From contig DAOOUW010000005.1 in assembly GCA_035390885.1 (NCBI GenBank), positions 1-64,000 on the forward strand: 64,000 nt of DNA. The letters are read 5' to 3'. A model generated the notes under the pieces. The model was not told the DNA's origin, made no database searches, and saw only the letters and a list, made by a program, of their open reading frames with translations. A program made the translations under genes and the position numbers. Source of the DNA: JAOAFT01 sp035390885 (GTDB lineage Bacteria; Bacteroidota; Ignavibacteria; UBA10030). Shown here piece by piece: positions 34,526 through 43,851 of this stretch (positions within the stretch are counted from its first letter, which is position 1; every line of letters begins with the position of its first letter).

Positions 34526-34568
34526 AGCCCATAGGCAGAGATTCTTAACTCTGAGTAATGGGCTTTTT
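34526..34568 (+). terminator. terminator-like hairpin at the predicted transcript 5' end before tRNA-Leu
   Basis: AGCCCAT (34526-34532) pairs with ATGGGCT (34558-34564), with an inner CAGAG/CTCTG stem, and runs into TTTTT. No plus-strand gene lies upstream for it to terminate, because moxR diverges. It is therefore probably an attenuator, an insulator, or the end of a roughly 45-nt RNA made from the promoter just upstream. Confidence 0.6.
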
Positions 34569-34581
34569 CATCAGAGAAGTT

Positions 34582-34663
34582 GGGCACGTGGCGAAACTGG
34601 CAGACGCGCTAGCCTTAGGAGCTAGTGAGGCAACTCATGGGGGTTCAACTCCCCCCGTGCCCA
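34582..34663 (+). tRNA. tRNA-Leu (anticodon TAG)
   Basis: An 82-nt class II tRNA. The acceptor stem GGGCACG/CGTGCCC, a D-arm with GGCAGACGC, the anticodon stem CTAGC/GCTAG around loop CTTAGGA (anticodon TAG, reading CUA/CUN Leu), a short variable arm and the T-arm GGGGG-TTCAACT-CCCCC are all present. The discriminator is A and the 3' CCA is not encoded. It sits 49 bp upstream of tig in the same direction and is probably processed from the same transcript. Confidence 0.97.
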
Positions 34664-34712
34664 CATTGCTTTGAGTAAGATTTTTCTAAACAATTATTGT
34701 AAGGAATAAAAC

Positions 34713-36011
34713 GTGGAAGTAGATATAAAAGAACTCTCAACTGTTTCCAATGAAGTCGAAATTACTGCTACGGCTGAAGAACTAAAACCGCACTTCGATA
34801 AAGCGTATAATGATTATCGGAAGAAGATAGAAATTCGTGGTTTTCGGAAAGGTCATGCCCCTCTTGACCTAATAAAGAAATTGTATGGCGATTTAATTGA
34901 ACATGATTCACTAGAAGATATTGCTGGGGAATTCTATCGTCAAACAGTCAAAGAAAAGGAACTTAAGCCCATCGGTGAACCTGAACTTGTGGATATGAAC
35001 TATGAACCCGGAAAGGAATTTAAATTCAAAATCCGTTATGACGTTCGTCCAGCTATTACACTTCAAAATTATAAAGGCATTACAATTACAAAACCTGTTC
35101 ACACAGTAACCGATGCTGAAGTTGAGGACGAAATTCTGCACCTACGACGTGAAAAAGCGACAATGGTTCCGGTCGATAAGGTTACTGATCCAGAGCATAT
35201 TGTTACTGTTGATGTTCAAGAACTTGACGAGAGCGGCGCTCCAATTATCGGTAGAAAGGACACGAATATTCGACTATACCTTGCCGATGAACGCCTTTCG
35301 CCAGAATACAAAGAGCATTTGAAAGACGCTGTCGTTGGGGGAGTGTACCCTATTAAGTTTGAACTCAATCGTGATGGACAGCCGTACGTCGAAGTAAATG
35401 AATTAACGGTAACGAAGATCGAGAAAGTTCAACTTCCAGAGCTTGATGATAAGTTTGCCGAAGAAATTTCCAATGGCGAATTTCATACTGTAGAAGAATT
35501 GCGTCAGGATGTGAAAAAGAAATTAGCAAATTACTGGAAAGAGCAAAGCGAACGGCGTGTAAAGAATGATCTCATTAACGAGTTACTTCGCATTCATGAT
35601 TTTCAGGCGCCAGAATCGCTGATTCGTTCAGTACTAAATCAGTTATTAGAAGAAATGAAGAACGAATATCCTGGCAAGAAATTGCCTGATGATTTCGATA
35701 CAGAAGCATTCTATGAACGAAACAGAGCTTATGCAATTGCACAATCGAAATGGGCTCTCCTGCGCGAAGAACTTCTCAAAGCAGAAAATATCACCGTAAC
35801 CGATGAAGAGCTTGAGAAATATGCAGTGGTAGACGCTGAACGCATGAAAATTCCAAAAGAACGCATCATTCAATACTATAAGTCATCAGAGCAAATTCTG
35901 GATAGGTTTATGGGAGAAAAGTTGATGAAAACCCTATTAGACTCTGCTGTGATAAAAGAGGTACCAGAAGAGCAGTTAAAACCAGCTATTATTGAAGGAG
36001 ATAAAAAATAG
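34713..36011 (+). CDS. tig: trigger factor (ribosome-associated chaperone)
   Basis: The 432-residue protein starts at a GTG (34713) behind AAGGAATAAAAC. The N-terminal ribosome-binding domain carries IRGFRKGHAPLDLIKKLYG (about 42-60, with the GFRxGxxP signature). A PPIase-type domain occupies about 150-245, and the rest is the long helical C-terminal chaperone domain with the family ending region. Trigger factor meets nascent chains at the ribosome exit. It stands first in the tig/clpP/clpX order, 1 bp ahead of clpP, a coupling of folding and proteolysis widely conserved in bacteria. Confidence 0.95.
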   Translation: MEVDIKELSTVSNEVEITATAEELKPHFDKAYNDYRKKIEIRGFRKGHAPLDLIKKLYGDLIEHDSLEDIAGEFYRQTVKEKELKPIGEPELVDMNYEPGKEFKFKIRYDVRPAITLQNYKGITITKPVHTVTDAEVEDEILHLRREKATMVPVDKVTDPEHIVTVDVQELDESGAPIIGRKDTNIRLYLADERLSPEYKEHLKDAVVGGVYPIKFELNRDGQPYVEVNELTVTKIEKVQLPELDDKFAEEISNGEFHTVEELRQDVKKKLANYWKEQSERRVKNDLINELLRIHDFQAPESLIRSVLNQLLEEMKNEYPGKKLPDDFDTEAFYERNRAYAIAQSKWALLREELLKAENITVTDEELEKYAVVDAERMKIPKERIIQYYKSSEQILDRFMGEKLMKTLLDSAVIKEVPEEQLKPAIIEGDKK

Positions 36012-36012
36012 A

Positions 36013-36633
36013 ATGAAAACGCCAATCATTACAGATCAGTTAGTTCCAATCGTTGTTGAACAGACAGGACGAGGCGAACGCTCGTTCGATATTTTTTCGA
36101 GACTTTTGAAGGAACGAATTGTTTTTTTAGGACTTCCGATTGATGATACAATCGCCAGTCTTGTTATTGCACAGCTTTTATTTCTTGAATCCGAGGATCC
36201 GGATAAGGATATTCACCTTTACATTAACAGTCCTGGTGGAAGTGTGTCTGCCGGACTTGCCATTTATGATACGATGCAGTATATTCGACCAGACGTATCG
36301 ACCATCTGTATCGGAATGGCGGCAAGTATGGCGGCTGTTCTCTTAGCAGGCGGCGCAAAAGGAAAACGGACTGCATTGCCGAACTCAAAAATTATGATTC
36401 ATCAACCTTGGGGCGGCGTGCAGGGAACAGCTTCGGATATCAGTATTCAAGCGGAAGAAATTTTGAAAACGAAGAAGAAGATCAACGAAATTCTGGCGTC
36501 CCATACTGGCAGATCGCTCGAACAGATTGAAAAAGATACTGATAGAGATTACTATCTTTCAGCGAGCGAAGCAAAAGAGTATGGATTGATTGATAACGTT
36601 TTGATAAAACGAGCTTCTGAGACAAAGAAATAA
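36013..36633 (+). CDS. clpP: ATP-dependent Clp protease proteolytic subunit
   Basis: The 206-residue serine protease has the complete triad: Ser105 in GMAASMAAVLLAGG, His130 in IMIHQPWGG, and Asp179 in DTDRDYYLSASEAKEYGLID. YINSPGGSVSAGLAIYDTMQ matches the family. The ATG at 36013 is used because GAAGGAGAT lies just before it; an upstream TTG would begin inside that ribosome site. It is 1 bp after tig and is followed 25 bp later by its unfoldase clpX. It forms the double-heptamer proteolytic chamber. Confidence 0.97.
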   Translation: MKTPIITDQLVPIVVEQTGRGERSFDIFSRLLKERIVFLGLPIDDTIASLVIAQLLFLESEDPDKDIHLYINSPGGSVSAGLAIYDTMQYIRPDVSTICIGMAASMAAVLLAGGAKGKRTALPNSKIMIHQPWGGVQGTASDISIQAEEILKTKKKINEILASHTGRSLEQIEKDTDRDYYLSASEAKEYGLIDNVLIKRASETKK

Positions 36634-36658
36634 TTGACTGAACGACAGGAGAAAAACA

Positions 36659-37918
36659 ATGAGCCAGAGAACGCGTTCATCAGATAAAATTGCATGCTCC
36701 TTCTGTGGGCGTACGCCTGAAGAAGTCAATAGTATCATCGCCGGACCGGATGTGTACATTTGCGACCTTTGCGTAGCCAGTTCCGTTGAGATTATTAAAA
36801 ACAATATGGCTGCGATCAATGCGCGAAAACTTGGCGTGCGGCGTGCTCTAACGCCTGTAGATATTAAGAATGCTCTCGATGAATTTGTGATCGGACAGGA
36901 ATTTGCAAAGCGTACGCTGTCTGTGGCAGTCTATAATCACTACAAGCGCATCGAGAACAACGAAATGATGGCGTCGCTCGATGACGTTGAAATTGAAAAG
37001 AGCAATATTTTGCTCATTGGTCCAACAGGCACGGGAAAAACTTTGCTTGCCCAAACGCTCGCGAAAATTCTCGATGTGCCGTTTGCCATCGCCGATGCAA
37101 CAACATTGACAGAAGCGGGATATGTTGGCGACGATGTCGAAACGATTCTTGTTTACCTTCTTCAAAACGCCGACTACAACGTCGAGAAAGCTGAGCGTGG
37201 TATTGTGTACATCGATGAGATCGATAAAATTGCACGCAAGAGCGATAGTGCTTCTATTACACGAGATGTTTCTGGCGAAGGAGTTCAGCAGGCTCTTCTA
37301 AAAATTCTGGAAGGCACCATCGCCGGCGTTCCGCCAAAAGGCGGAAGAAAACATCCAGAGCAAAGTCTTATTAGCATCAACACAAAAAATATATTGTTTA
37401 TATGCGGTGGAGCATTCGATGGCTTGGAGCGAATTATTGAACATCGCATCAGTCAAAATCCAATGGGCTTTGGAGCGGATGTACACGGGAAGAAGAATAA
37501 GTCGCGTGAAAAGCTGTTCACGCAGGTTGAACCTGACGATTTGCTGAAGTTTGGTCTTATCCCGGAATTTGTTGGACGTCTTCCAGTCGTTGCCACGCTC
37601 GATCCTCTTGATGATACAGCGTTGCTCAATATTTTGACACAGCCGCGCAATGCTATTGTTAAGCAATATCAAAAGCTCTTTGCGCTGGAAGGCGTTGAAT
37701 TGGAATTTGAAGAAACGGCTCTCAAAATGGTTGTTGATAAAGCAATGGAGCGAGGAACAGGCGCGAGAGCTCTCCGGTCGATTATTGAGTCAGTAATGCT
37801 CGATGTAATGTACAGCCTCCCTTCGCGTAACAATGTATCGAAGTGCATTATCACGAAAGATACCATTGCCAAAGCGAAGGAACCGATTTTCCTCTACGAG
37901 GAACGAAAATCTGCATAG
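36659..37918 (+). CDS. clpX: Clp protease ATP-binding subunit ClpX
   Basis: The 419-residue AAA+ unfoldase has an N-terminal zinc finger (Cys13, Cys16, Cys35, Cys38), Walker A LLIGPTGTGKTLLAQ near 120, the pore loop GYVGDDVE near 158, Walker B IVYIDEIDKIARKSD near 182, and RGTGARALRSIIE (sensor 2) near 362. It recognises and threads substrates into ClpP. The start ATG follows AGGAGAAAAACA. It ends the tig/clpP/clpX unit. Downstream is a repeat cluster in the convergent gap before the PorQ-like gene. Confidence 0.97.
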   Translation: MSQRTRSSDKIACSFCGRTPEEVNSIIAGPDVYICDLCVASSVEIIKNNMAAINARKLGVRRALTPVDIKNALDEFVIGQEFAKRTLSVAVYNHYKRIENNEMMASLDDVEIEKSNILLIGPTGTGKTLLAQTLAKILDVPFAIADATTLTEAGYVGDDVETILVYLLQNADYNVEKAERGIVYIDEIDKIARKSDSASITRDVSGEGVQQALLKILEGTIAGVPPKGGRKHPEQSLISINTKNILFICGGAFDGLERIIEHRISQNPMGFGADVHGKKNKSREKLFTQVEPDDLLKFGLIPEFVGRLPVVATLDPLDDTALLNILTQPRNAIVKQYQKLFALEGVELEFEETALKMVVDKAMERGTGARALRSIIESVMLDVMYSLPSRNNVSKCIITKDTIAKAKEPIFLYEERKSA

Positions 37919-37958
37919 CAGTAAATCATTCTTGATTGTATTCTCACGTGAAATGATC

Positions 37959-38167
37959 AACCCACAGGTTCACCTGTGGGTTGTAACTCACAGAAGTATT
38001 TGCCTGAACTTTTATCCCAATTTATGCATTAGAAATCTTTGAAGGTTGTTGCCTCGATACGCCTTACGGTTACTCGGCAACCGATTCCCTCACGATGGCT
38101 GAGGTGGATGCCAATCCGTATCGAAGCCACCGCAAAGCATCCTGTAACCCACGGGTTCACCCGTGGG
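37959..38167 (-). repeat. intergenic repeat R3 (module A flanked by two module B hairpins)
   Basis: This fills the 305-bp convergent gap between clpX and the PorQ-like gene. It begins with a perfect palindrome, AACCCACAGG-TTCA-CCTGTGGGTT (37959-37982), and ends with CCCACGGG-TTCA-CCCGTGGG (38148-38167). Between them (38014 to about 38132) is one module A in reverse orientation: GTTGCCTCGATACGCC near 38047 and TATCGAAGCCACC near 38119. The first hairpin could serve as the clpX transcript end although it has no U-tract. Short frames here are not genes. Confidence 0.8.
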
Positions 38168-38223
38168 AAGGACTTGCATGAGAAAAATGGGAGAACAATC
38201 TTTTGGATTGTAAGATGCTTAGC

Positions 38224-39162
38224 CTATCGGAACAATATCCCAACCGTTACGTGGTGCAGCCCGCCAATGCTTCCGTAAGAATTGTAAGCGTAATCGATAA
38301 CGTAATCTTTGATAGTGAGTCCACCGCCAAACGCAAAGCCTGCAAATTCAGTTTTAGAAATCAAGCGAAGGTCTTTCCGTTGTTCATTGTTGTAGCCTGC
38401 GCGAAGTCGTAGCGACTGACTCATATGAAATTCAACTCCAAAGGTGAATGAGTCGAAGCGGTTAAGAAAATTATCGGTAGATTCGTTGAGACTATGGAAA
38501 GTGAAATTGATATCCGCAGGCAAATGCTCGGGTTGGAGTGTAAGTCCAATAGAAACATCGGTCGGGAGAGACTCGTTTGTGCCGTTGTAATTTGACAGTT
38601 GCTTTCCGAGGTGGAGAACGCTTGCCCCAAGAGTCAAATTCTTCGAAGGAATGGAGTATGTAATGCCGCATCCAGCGGAAAGCGCAGACGAGGAATACTC
38701 CGCAATGGATGAGTGAATGTATTCAATGTTTACACCGGCAGTAAAATTTTCAGCGAATGTTCTTCCTGCTCCAGCGACAATTGCAATGTCTGATGCGCCA
38801 AATGTTCCAACAACATAATCTGAAGCGTCAGTTCTATCGAATGAACCGTAGTTGAAATAAAGAACCCCAATGCCAACCGTTCCAATTGTTTCAACAGGTC
38901 TAGCGTATGTGGCGCTCCCAGAGTAAATTCCAGCAAGATGCTTGAAGTAGCCAACGGAAAGCTGAGGATAAGGGATGGTAACTAACGATGCAGGATTATA
39001 GAAAAGTACGTTCGGATCACTACTCGTTGTAATGTAACTGCCGTTCAGCGCTGCTGCACGCGCCCCAACATCGGTGCGAAGAAAATCATACACAGCATTT
39101 TGTGAGAATGAATACGAATAGAATCCTGCTATGCAAAGGAGTAAATACAAAAACTTTTTCAT
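38224..39162 (-). CDS. PorV/PorQ-family outer-membrane protein (T9SS-associated)
   Basis: The 312-residue protein has a signal peptide (YLLLCIAGFYSYSFSQ), then FLRTDVGARAAALNGSYITT and FYNPASLVTIPYPQLSVGYF, the start shared by PorV, PorQ and UPF0164 proteins, whose C-terminal two-thirds form an outer-membrane barrel. The rest is alternating beta-strands with a terminal aromatic/Arg (TVGILFR), as expected for a barrel. PorV/PorQ proteins accept or retain T9SS cargo at the outer membrane, consistent with the three T9SS-tailed proteins in the window. Choosing between PorV and PorQ from sequence alone is uncertain; the short loops favour PorQ. Confidence 0.8.
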   Translation of the reverse strand: MKKFLYLLLCIAGFYSYSFSQNAVYDFLRTDVGARAAALNGSYITTSSDPNVLFYNPASLVTIPYPQLSVGYFKHLAGIYSGSATYARPVETIGTVGIGVLYFNYGSFDRTDASDYVVGTFGASDIAIVAGAGRTFAENFTAGVNIEYIHSSIAEYSSSALSAGCGITYSIPSKNLTLGASVLHLGKQLSNYNGTNESLPTDVSIGLTLQPEHLPADINFTFHSLNESTDNFLNRFDSFTFGVEFHMSQSLRLRAGYNNEQRKDLRLISKTEFAGFAFGGGLTIKDYVIDYAYNSYGSIGGLHHVTVGILFR

Positions 39163-39263
39163 ACAGCTTCAAAATATCGAATATGTTTTTGAAGTGCAAT
39201 AATTTCTTTGTGGGAAGGAATGAAATTCAAAAAAAATTGTTACATTAGGAAAAAGGATTACCT

Positions 39264-40352
39264 ATGAAATTGCAACGAGAGATCATTCAACAAGCGCCGA
39301 AAGTATTGCTCCATGACCACCTTGACGGCGGCGTTCGACCTCAAACAATTATCGAGTTAGCAAAGGATGTCCACTATACAAAACTACCGACCACCGATCC
39401 TGGCGAGCTTGCTGAGTGGTTCCATCGTGGGGCAAAGCGTGGAAGTCTGCCGTTATTCCTCGAAGGATTCGAACATACCTGTGCAGCGCTGCAGACGGAA
39501 GAGGCGCTCGAACGCGTTGCGTATGAGATGTTAGAAGATATGAAGAAGGACGGCGTTGTCTATGTCGAAACTCGGTTTGCGCCAATTCTCCATACAACAA
39601 AAGGACTCGATCGCCCTAAAGTCGTGATGTCGGTGTTAAAAGGATTAGAACAGGGAAGAAAAGATTTTGGCGTGCAGTATGGAGTAATTCTTTGTGCGAT
39701 GCGAAATATGGAACCTGCTCTATCGCAGGAAATTGCAGAGCTTGCAGTTGATTTTAGACAGCGCGGAGTTGTTGGTTTTGACCTCGCGGGCGAAGAAGGC
39801 GGCTATCCGCCGAAGAAACATATCGATGCGTTTGAATACATTCAGCGTGAAAATTTTAATATTACCATTCACGCCGGCGAAGCGTTTGGAAAAGAATCAA
39901 TCTGGCAGGCGATTCAATGGTGCGGCGCTCATCGTATTGGACATGCAACTCGCTTAATCGAAGATATTAACGTGAAAGAAGGCGAGGTGGTGAGTATGGG
40001 AACCCTTGCGCAATACGTGCTCGACAAACGCATTCCTCTTGAAATTTGTCTCACGAGTAATGTTCACACCGGCGCAGTGCCAAGCATCGAAGAGCATCCA
40101 TTCGGAATATACTATCAGCAGAAATTCAGAGTAACATTGAACACAGACGACCGACTGATGAGCGATATAACGCTCACCGATGAATACCTCCGAGCTGCAG
40201 AAGTCTTTGACCTGGATCTCGACGATCTCGAAAAAATAACAATCAATGCTATGAAGAGCGCATTTATGCCGTACAATGAACGCATCGCAATTATTTACAA
40301 TGTGCTGAAACCTGGTTATGCAAAAGTAAGAGAGGGATTAAATACAGTTTAG
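39264..40352 (+). CDS. add: adenosine deaminase
   Basis: The 362-residue amidohydrolase has LLHDHLDGGVRP (zinc His17 and His19), ETRFAPILHT, NITIHAGEAFG (zinc His and catalytic Glu), HRIGHATRLIED, CLTSNVHTGAV and VTLNTDDRLMSD (zinc and catalytic Asp). These are the complete adenosine-deaminase motifs, converting adenosine to inosine in purine salvage. TTDDR rather than SLNTDDP at the end is a minor difference. The ATG is preceded by GGATTACCT, a modest ribosome site. It diverges from the PorQ-like gene and stands upstream of an MBL hydrolase. Confidence 0.9.
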   Translation: MKLQREIIQQAPKVLLHDHLDGGVRPQTIIELAKDVHYTKLPTTDPGELAEWFHRGAKRGSLPLFLEGFEHTCAALQTEEALERVAYEMLEDMKKDGVVYVETRFAPILHTTKGLDRPKVVMSVLKGLEQGRKDFGVQYGVILCAMRNMEPALSQEIAELAVDFRQRGVVGFDLAGEEGGYPPKKHIDAFEYIQRENFNITIHAGEAFGKESIWQAIQWCGAHRIGHATRLIEDINVKEGEVVSMGTLAQYVLDKRIPLEICLTSNVHTGAVPSIEEHPFGIYYQQKFRVTLNTDDRLMSDITLTDEYLRAAEVFDLDLDDLEKITINAMKSAFMPYNERIAIIYNVLKPGYAKVREGLNTV

Positions 40353-40481
40353 CGCTCGGCGCTTTGTACAAGAATTGAAACAAGGGAAATTCAAATGTAT
40401 ATTTCAATCAACAAAAAAAGGGAATAAGACATGCACAACATTTTTGCAGTTATTGTAATGTTATTGATAGGAGGTAATACT

Positions 40482-41105
40482 ATGGATATAAATTATATTC
40501 ACTGGCTTGGTCATTCATCGTTTCGGATTGAAGACAGCACGGTTCAGATATACATTGATCCGTGGAAGCTAGCAGCATCGGCGCCGAAGGCGGATATTAT
40601 TTTTATTACTCACGGTCACTATGACCATTTTTCGAAAGATGATATCGCCATGATTCAGAAACCCTCGACAATAATTGTAGCTCCATCTGATGTAGCGGCG
40701 CAGGTGAAAGGAAACGTTGTTGCGGTAGAGCCTGGAAAAGACTACGTTGTTGGTAAATTAAAAGTTCACACAGTACCAGCATACAACATCAACAAGAATT
40801 TCCATCCGAAAGCAAATCGTTGGGTTGGATATGTCATTACGCTGACGAGCGGACAGAAGATTTACCATGCCGGCGATACCGATGCAATTCCTGAGATGAA
40901 ATCCCTTGTTGTTGATGTCGCGTTGATGCCGTGCGGCGGCACATACACAATGACTGCAGAGGAAATGGCACAAGCGGCAAATTCGTTCATGCCAAAAGTA
41001 CTCATTCCGATGCACTATGGCGATGTTGTTGGTTCAAATATAAATGCAGAAACAGTGAAGAAGATTTTCAAAGGAACAACAGTAATTAAAGCAGTGGAAA
41101 AGTAA
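40482..41105 (+). CDS. MBL-fold metal-dependent hydrolase (UPF0173/UlaG-like)
   Basis: The 207-residue protein begins at the ATG at 40482, chosen because a strong TAGGAGG site lies 9 bp upstream and the family begins directly with the INYIHWLGHSSF strand; a longer frame starts 17 codons earlier. Metal ligands are FITHGHYDHFSKDD (HxHxDH), the YHAGDTD Asp, and the final MHYGDVVG His. The fold matches L-ascorbate-6-phosphate lactonase/UPF0173 proteins. Substrate unknown. Confidence 0.85.
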   Translation: MDINYIHWLGHSSFRIEDSTVQIYIDPWKLAASAPKADIIFITHGHYDHFSKDDIAMIQKPSTIIVAPSDVAAQVKGNVVAVEPGKDYVVGKLKVHTVPAYNINKNFHPKANRWVGYVITLTSGQKIYHAGDTDAIPEMKSLVVDVALMPCGGTYTMTAEEMAQAANSFMPKVLIPMHYGDVVGSNINAETVKKIFKGTTVIKAVEK

Positions 41106-41129
41106 ATTCTGGAAATCAGCAATGTCGTT

Positions 41130-42800
41130 ATGAAGCAAACTTTTAGAGCAAAATGTTCTAAATACATATCGTTCCTTCTTGCAGTTGTACTACTTTTGGG
41201 GATAGTTTATTACCAATACACAAGAATGCATGAGAACACAGATCATCATCTTGTCTATGCGCTCGACGATACCTATATCCATATGGCAATGGCAAAGAAT
41301 CTTGCTAAGCATGGCGTCTATGGCGTAACGAAGTATGAATTTTCATCTTCCTCATCTTCTCCTGTCTGGACGTTGCTGCTTTCTCTGTTTTATGTCATAG
41401 TTGGCGTTAATGAATGGCTGCCGTTGGTATTGAATATTCTCATTGCAATAATGGTTTTATATGTAATGTATAAAATTCTTATATCCAACAACGTCAACCA
41501 GTTCGTTATAGCAATCATTTTAATTGTGGCGATATTTATTATTCCCATGAGCGCTCTTGTTTTTGTAGGAATGGAGCATTTACTCCATGCATTGCTAACC
41601 CTCGTTTACGTCTGCCTTCTCACCTATTTGATAAAAAAGCCAAATAGAAGACAGCTCATTTTATTATATATCCTTACGCCAATTTTGGTAATGACCCGGA
41701 TGGAAGGATATTTTATAGTAGCGGGCGCTATAATTGTATGCGCCATTTTTAAAAAATGGAAAGAAGGATTGGTTGTTTTATTGTTGTCATTGATTCCGCT
41801 TTTGGTTTACCAGTACATTTCGATAAAGCAGGGATGGCAATGGTTGCCAAACTCGATTATCATTCGCTCAGAAGGATCTCTATTAAATGATATTGATACG
41901 CATAATACTGTATTACCTTATGTGCCGGCATCATGGCTGAATTTATACTACGGTATTCTCTGGAATGTTGAGTCTTATACATATCTTGTTAAAATTGTGT
42001 TAATAGACGTTTTGATCGGGATTTCAATACTTTTGCAGGGAAAGACATTTAAGAATGATAATTTAATAATGCTATTTGTATTTGCGGTTGCGACCGTATG
42101 CCACCTAATGTTGGGGAAATTTGGTTTTTTCTATCGGTATGAAGCTTACATAGTAACTCTATCGATTTTTATGTTTGGAATGATGCTTGAGCCGTATTTC
42201 AAAATTGTAAGAAATAATTTTAAGAAATTGTCTCAGATTATAATATTATTATTGATTATTAAATTTATGATAGACGCTAAAGACGGAATAATAAATCGTA
42301 TCAATGGATCGATGAGAACAACTCCTCTGGCGTGCAAGAATATATATGAACAACAATTTCAAATGGCTAAATTTGTAAAGTTCTATTATCCAAAATCTAC
42401 AATTGCAATAAATGATATAGGAGCTATTACTTTTTTCAACGATGATATAAGAATTATTGATATTGTTGGTTTAGCGGACAAAGATGTATTTAATCTATTA
42501 ATGGCTAATAACTATAATGCAGAGACCTTACATCAGTTATGTCAGAAAAGAGGCGCGGATATTGCAATGATGTACGAAAGTTGGGCGCCCTTATGCGGAT
42601 TTAAGAATATTCCAAAGGAATGGAATAAAGTTTGCGATTGGAGGTGGACATACAAAATTGTATGTGCGGATAATGTTGTCTCATTTTTTGCAATAGACAG
42701 GATGGAGAAAAATGAGATGAGACAAAAGATGTCGGAATTTATGAAAGAGTTGCCACCTTCAGTTCAGGTTATGTTTACTGAGGAATTGTTAGTACGGTAA
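41130..42800 (+). CDS. multi-pass membrane protein, GT-C-type glycosyltransferase-like
   Basis: The 556-residue protein has about 11 hydrophobic helices (first at 13-30, LLAVVLLLGIVYYQY). After the first helix comes ALDDTYIHMAMAKNLAKHGV (about 45-64), the Asp-Asp loop typical of GT-C glycosyltransferases using lipid-linked sugars. A soluble C-terminal domain (about 410-556) contains INDIGAITFF, also frequent in this family. It is AT-rich like the next three genes and probably belongs with them to a glycan or glycolipid cluster. The donor and acceptor are unknown. Confidence 0.7.
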   Translation: MKQTFRAKCSKYISFLLAVVLLLGIVYYQYTRMHENTDHHLVYALDDTYIHMAMAKNLAKHGVYGVTKYEFSSSSSSPVWTLLLSLFYVIVGVNEWLPLVLNILIAIMVLYVMYKILISNNVNQFVIAIILIVAIFIIPMSALVFVGMEHLLHALLTLVYVCLLTYLIKKPNRRQLILLYILTPILVMTRMEGYFIVAGAIIVCAIFKKWKEGLVVLLLSLIPLLVYQYISIKQGWQWLPNSIIIRSEGSLLNDIDTHNTVLPYVPASWLNLYYGILWNVESYTYLVKIVLIDVLIGISILLQGKTFKNDNLIMLFVFAVATVCHLMLGKFGFFYRYEAYIVTLSIFMFGMMLEPYFKIVRNNFKKLSQIIILLLIIKFMIDAKDGIINRINGSMRTTPLACKNIYEQQFQMAKFVKFYYPKSTIAINDIGAITFFNDDIRIIDIVGLADKDVFNLLMANNYNAETLHQLCQKRGADIAMMYESWAPLCGFKNIPKEWNKVCDWRWTYKIVCADNVVSFFAIDRMEKNEMRQKMSEFMKELPPSVQVMFTEELLVR

Positions 42801-42965
42801 AATTTTGTAAAAAGATTTGCAAACATTATATTTTGGATAAGCGGTAGGTGGCTTGATATATTTGTTTTTAGAAATAATTTTGACACAGATTATGCTATAA
42901 AAGTAACCGTAAAGTTTAAGGTGAAGTAAAATAATAAAATAGATGAAAGAAGAGAGAATCAAAAT

Positions 42966-43083
42966 GGCGACTTCGATACAAGCTATCGCTCACCTCAGCC
43001 GCCGTCAGGAAATCGGTTGCCGAGGTGCCGTAAGGCGTATCGGGGGAACGGTCTTTGCAAGTTTCTAAGGTGTAATTTGGGTT
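42966..43083 (+). repeat. intergenic repeat R4 (module A)
   Basis: One nearly full module A. The left hairpin (GGCGACTTCGATAC...CTCAGCCGCC) has a compensated G/C change relative to GGTGG/CCACC. The right part has GGTTGCCGAGGTGCCG, TAAGGCGTATCG and the CAAGTTTCTAAGGTGTAATT tail. It occupies the 324-bp gap between the first GT-C-like gene and the GT2 gene. The other 160 bp of that gap hold nothing I can name. Confidence 0.8.
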
Positions 43084-43124
43084 TAATATAGCGGTGTAAT
43101 TTGTCTCTTAACTTGGATTCTTTG

Positions 43125-43844
43125 ATGGCCACATTAGTTTCTATAATTATTCCGGTTTATAATGAAGTAAATTTTATTGAAGAAACTTTACAAGAAGTTT
43201 CATTGGTTCGATTAGACTCGCTTAATTTAGAAAAAGAGATCATTGTAGTTGATGATAGCTCTACTGATGGTACGTATGAAAAATTATTGCAATTAAAAGA
43301 CAAATATCCTATTGTGATCCTTAGGCATGAACATAATCTTGGGAAAGGGGCTGCATTACATACAGGTTTTAAACATTCAAAAGGAGAAATAATTATTATT
43401 CAAGACGCTGATCTTGAATATTCTCCTGAAGAATATCCAAACCTTCTTGAGCCAATTATTCATGGGAGGGCAGATGTTGTATATGGATCCCGTTTTGTAT
43501 CTTCTCAGGCTAAGCGGGTTCTTTATTTTTGGCATTCTGTAGGGAATAAATTTCTAACTGTATTGTGTAATATGGTTACTGATTTGAATCTTTCTGACAT
43601 GGAAACAGGATATAAAGTCTTTAAGAGTTCTATAATTAAAAGTTTGACTCTCAAAGAAAAACGATATGGATTTGAGCCCGAAATAACAGCTAAAATTTCA
43701 AAATTAGCTCGTCAAGGGAAATGCCGAATTTATGAAGTTGGTATTTCTTACAATGGTCGTTCATACTCTGAGGGTAAAAAAATTACCTGGATTGATGGAA
43801 TAAGTGCCCTACGTTGCATCATTAAATATTCACTTTGGGATTAA
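43125..43844 (+). CDS. family 2 glycosyltransferase (DPM1/polyprenyl-phosphate type)
   Basis: The 239-residue GT-A protein has SIIIPVYNEVNFIEETL (8-24), VVDDSSTDGTYEKLL, IIQDADLEYSPEEYP (DxD-type metal site) and VYGSRF. There are no C-terminal membrane helices, which resembles soluble dolichyl-phosphate mannosyltransferase-like enzymes that charge a polyprenyl phosphate with a hexose. The product could feed the two GT-C-like proteins on either side. The ATG at 43125 is used; a TTG eight codons upstream is less likely, and neither has a clear ribosome site. It is AT-rich like its neighbours. Confidence 0.85.
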   Translation: MATLVSIIIPVYNEVNFIEETLQEVSLVRLDSLNLEKEIIVVDDSSTDGTYEKLLQLKDKYPIVILRHEHNLGKGAALHTGFKHSKGEIIIIQDADLEYSPEEYPNLLEPIIHGRADVVYGSRFVSSQAKRVLYFWHSVGNKFLTVLCNMVTDLNLSDMETGYKVFKSSIIKSLTLKEKRYGFEPEITAKISKLARQGKCRIYEVGISYNGRSYSEGKKITWIDGISALRCIIKYSLWD

Positions 43845-43851
43845 AGATATA

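Noticed and set aside
38039..38412. Short plus-strand frames across R3 and the 3' end of the PorQ-like gene
   Set aside because: They lie on repeat DNA or opposite a clear secreted barrel gene and show no domain.
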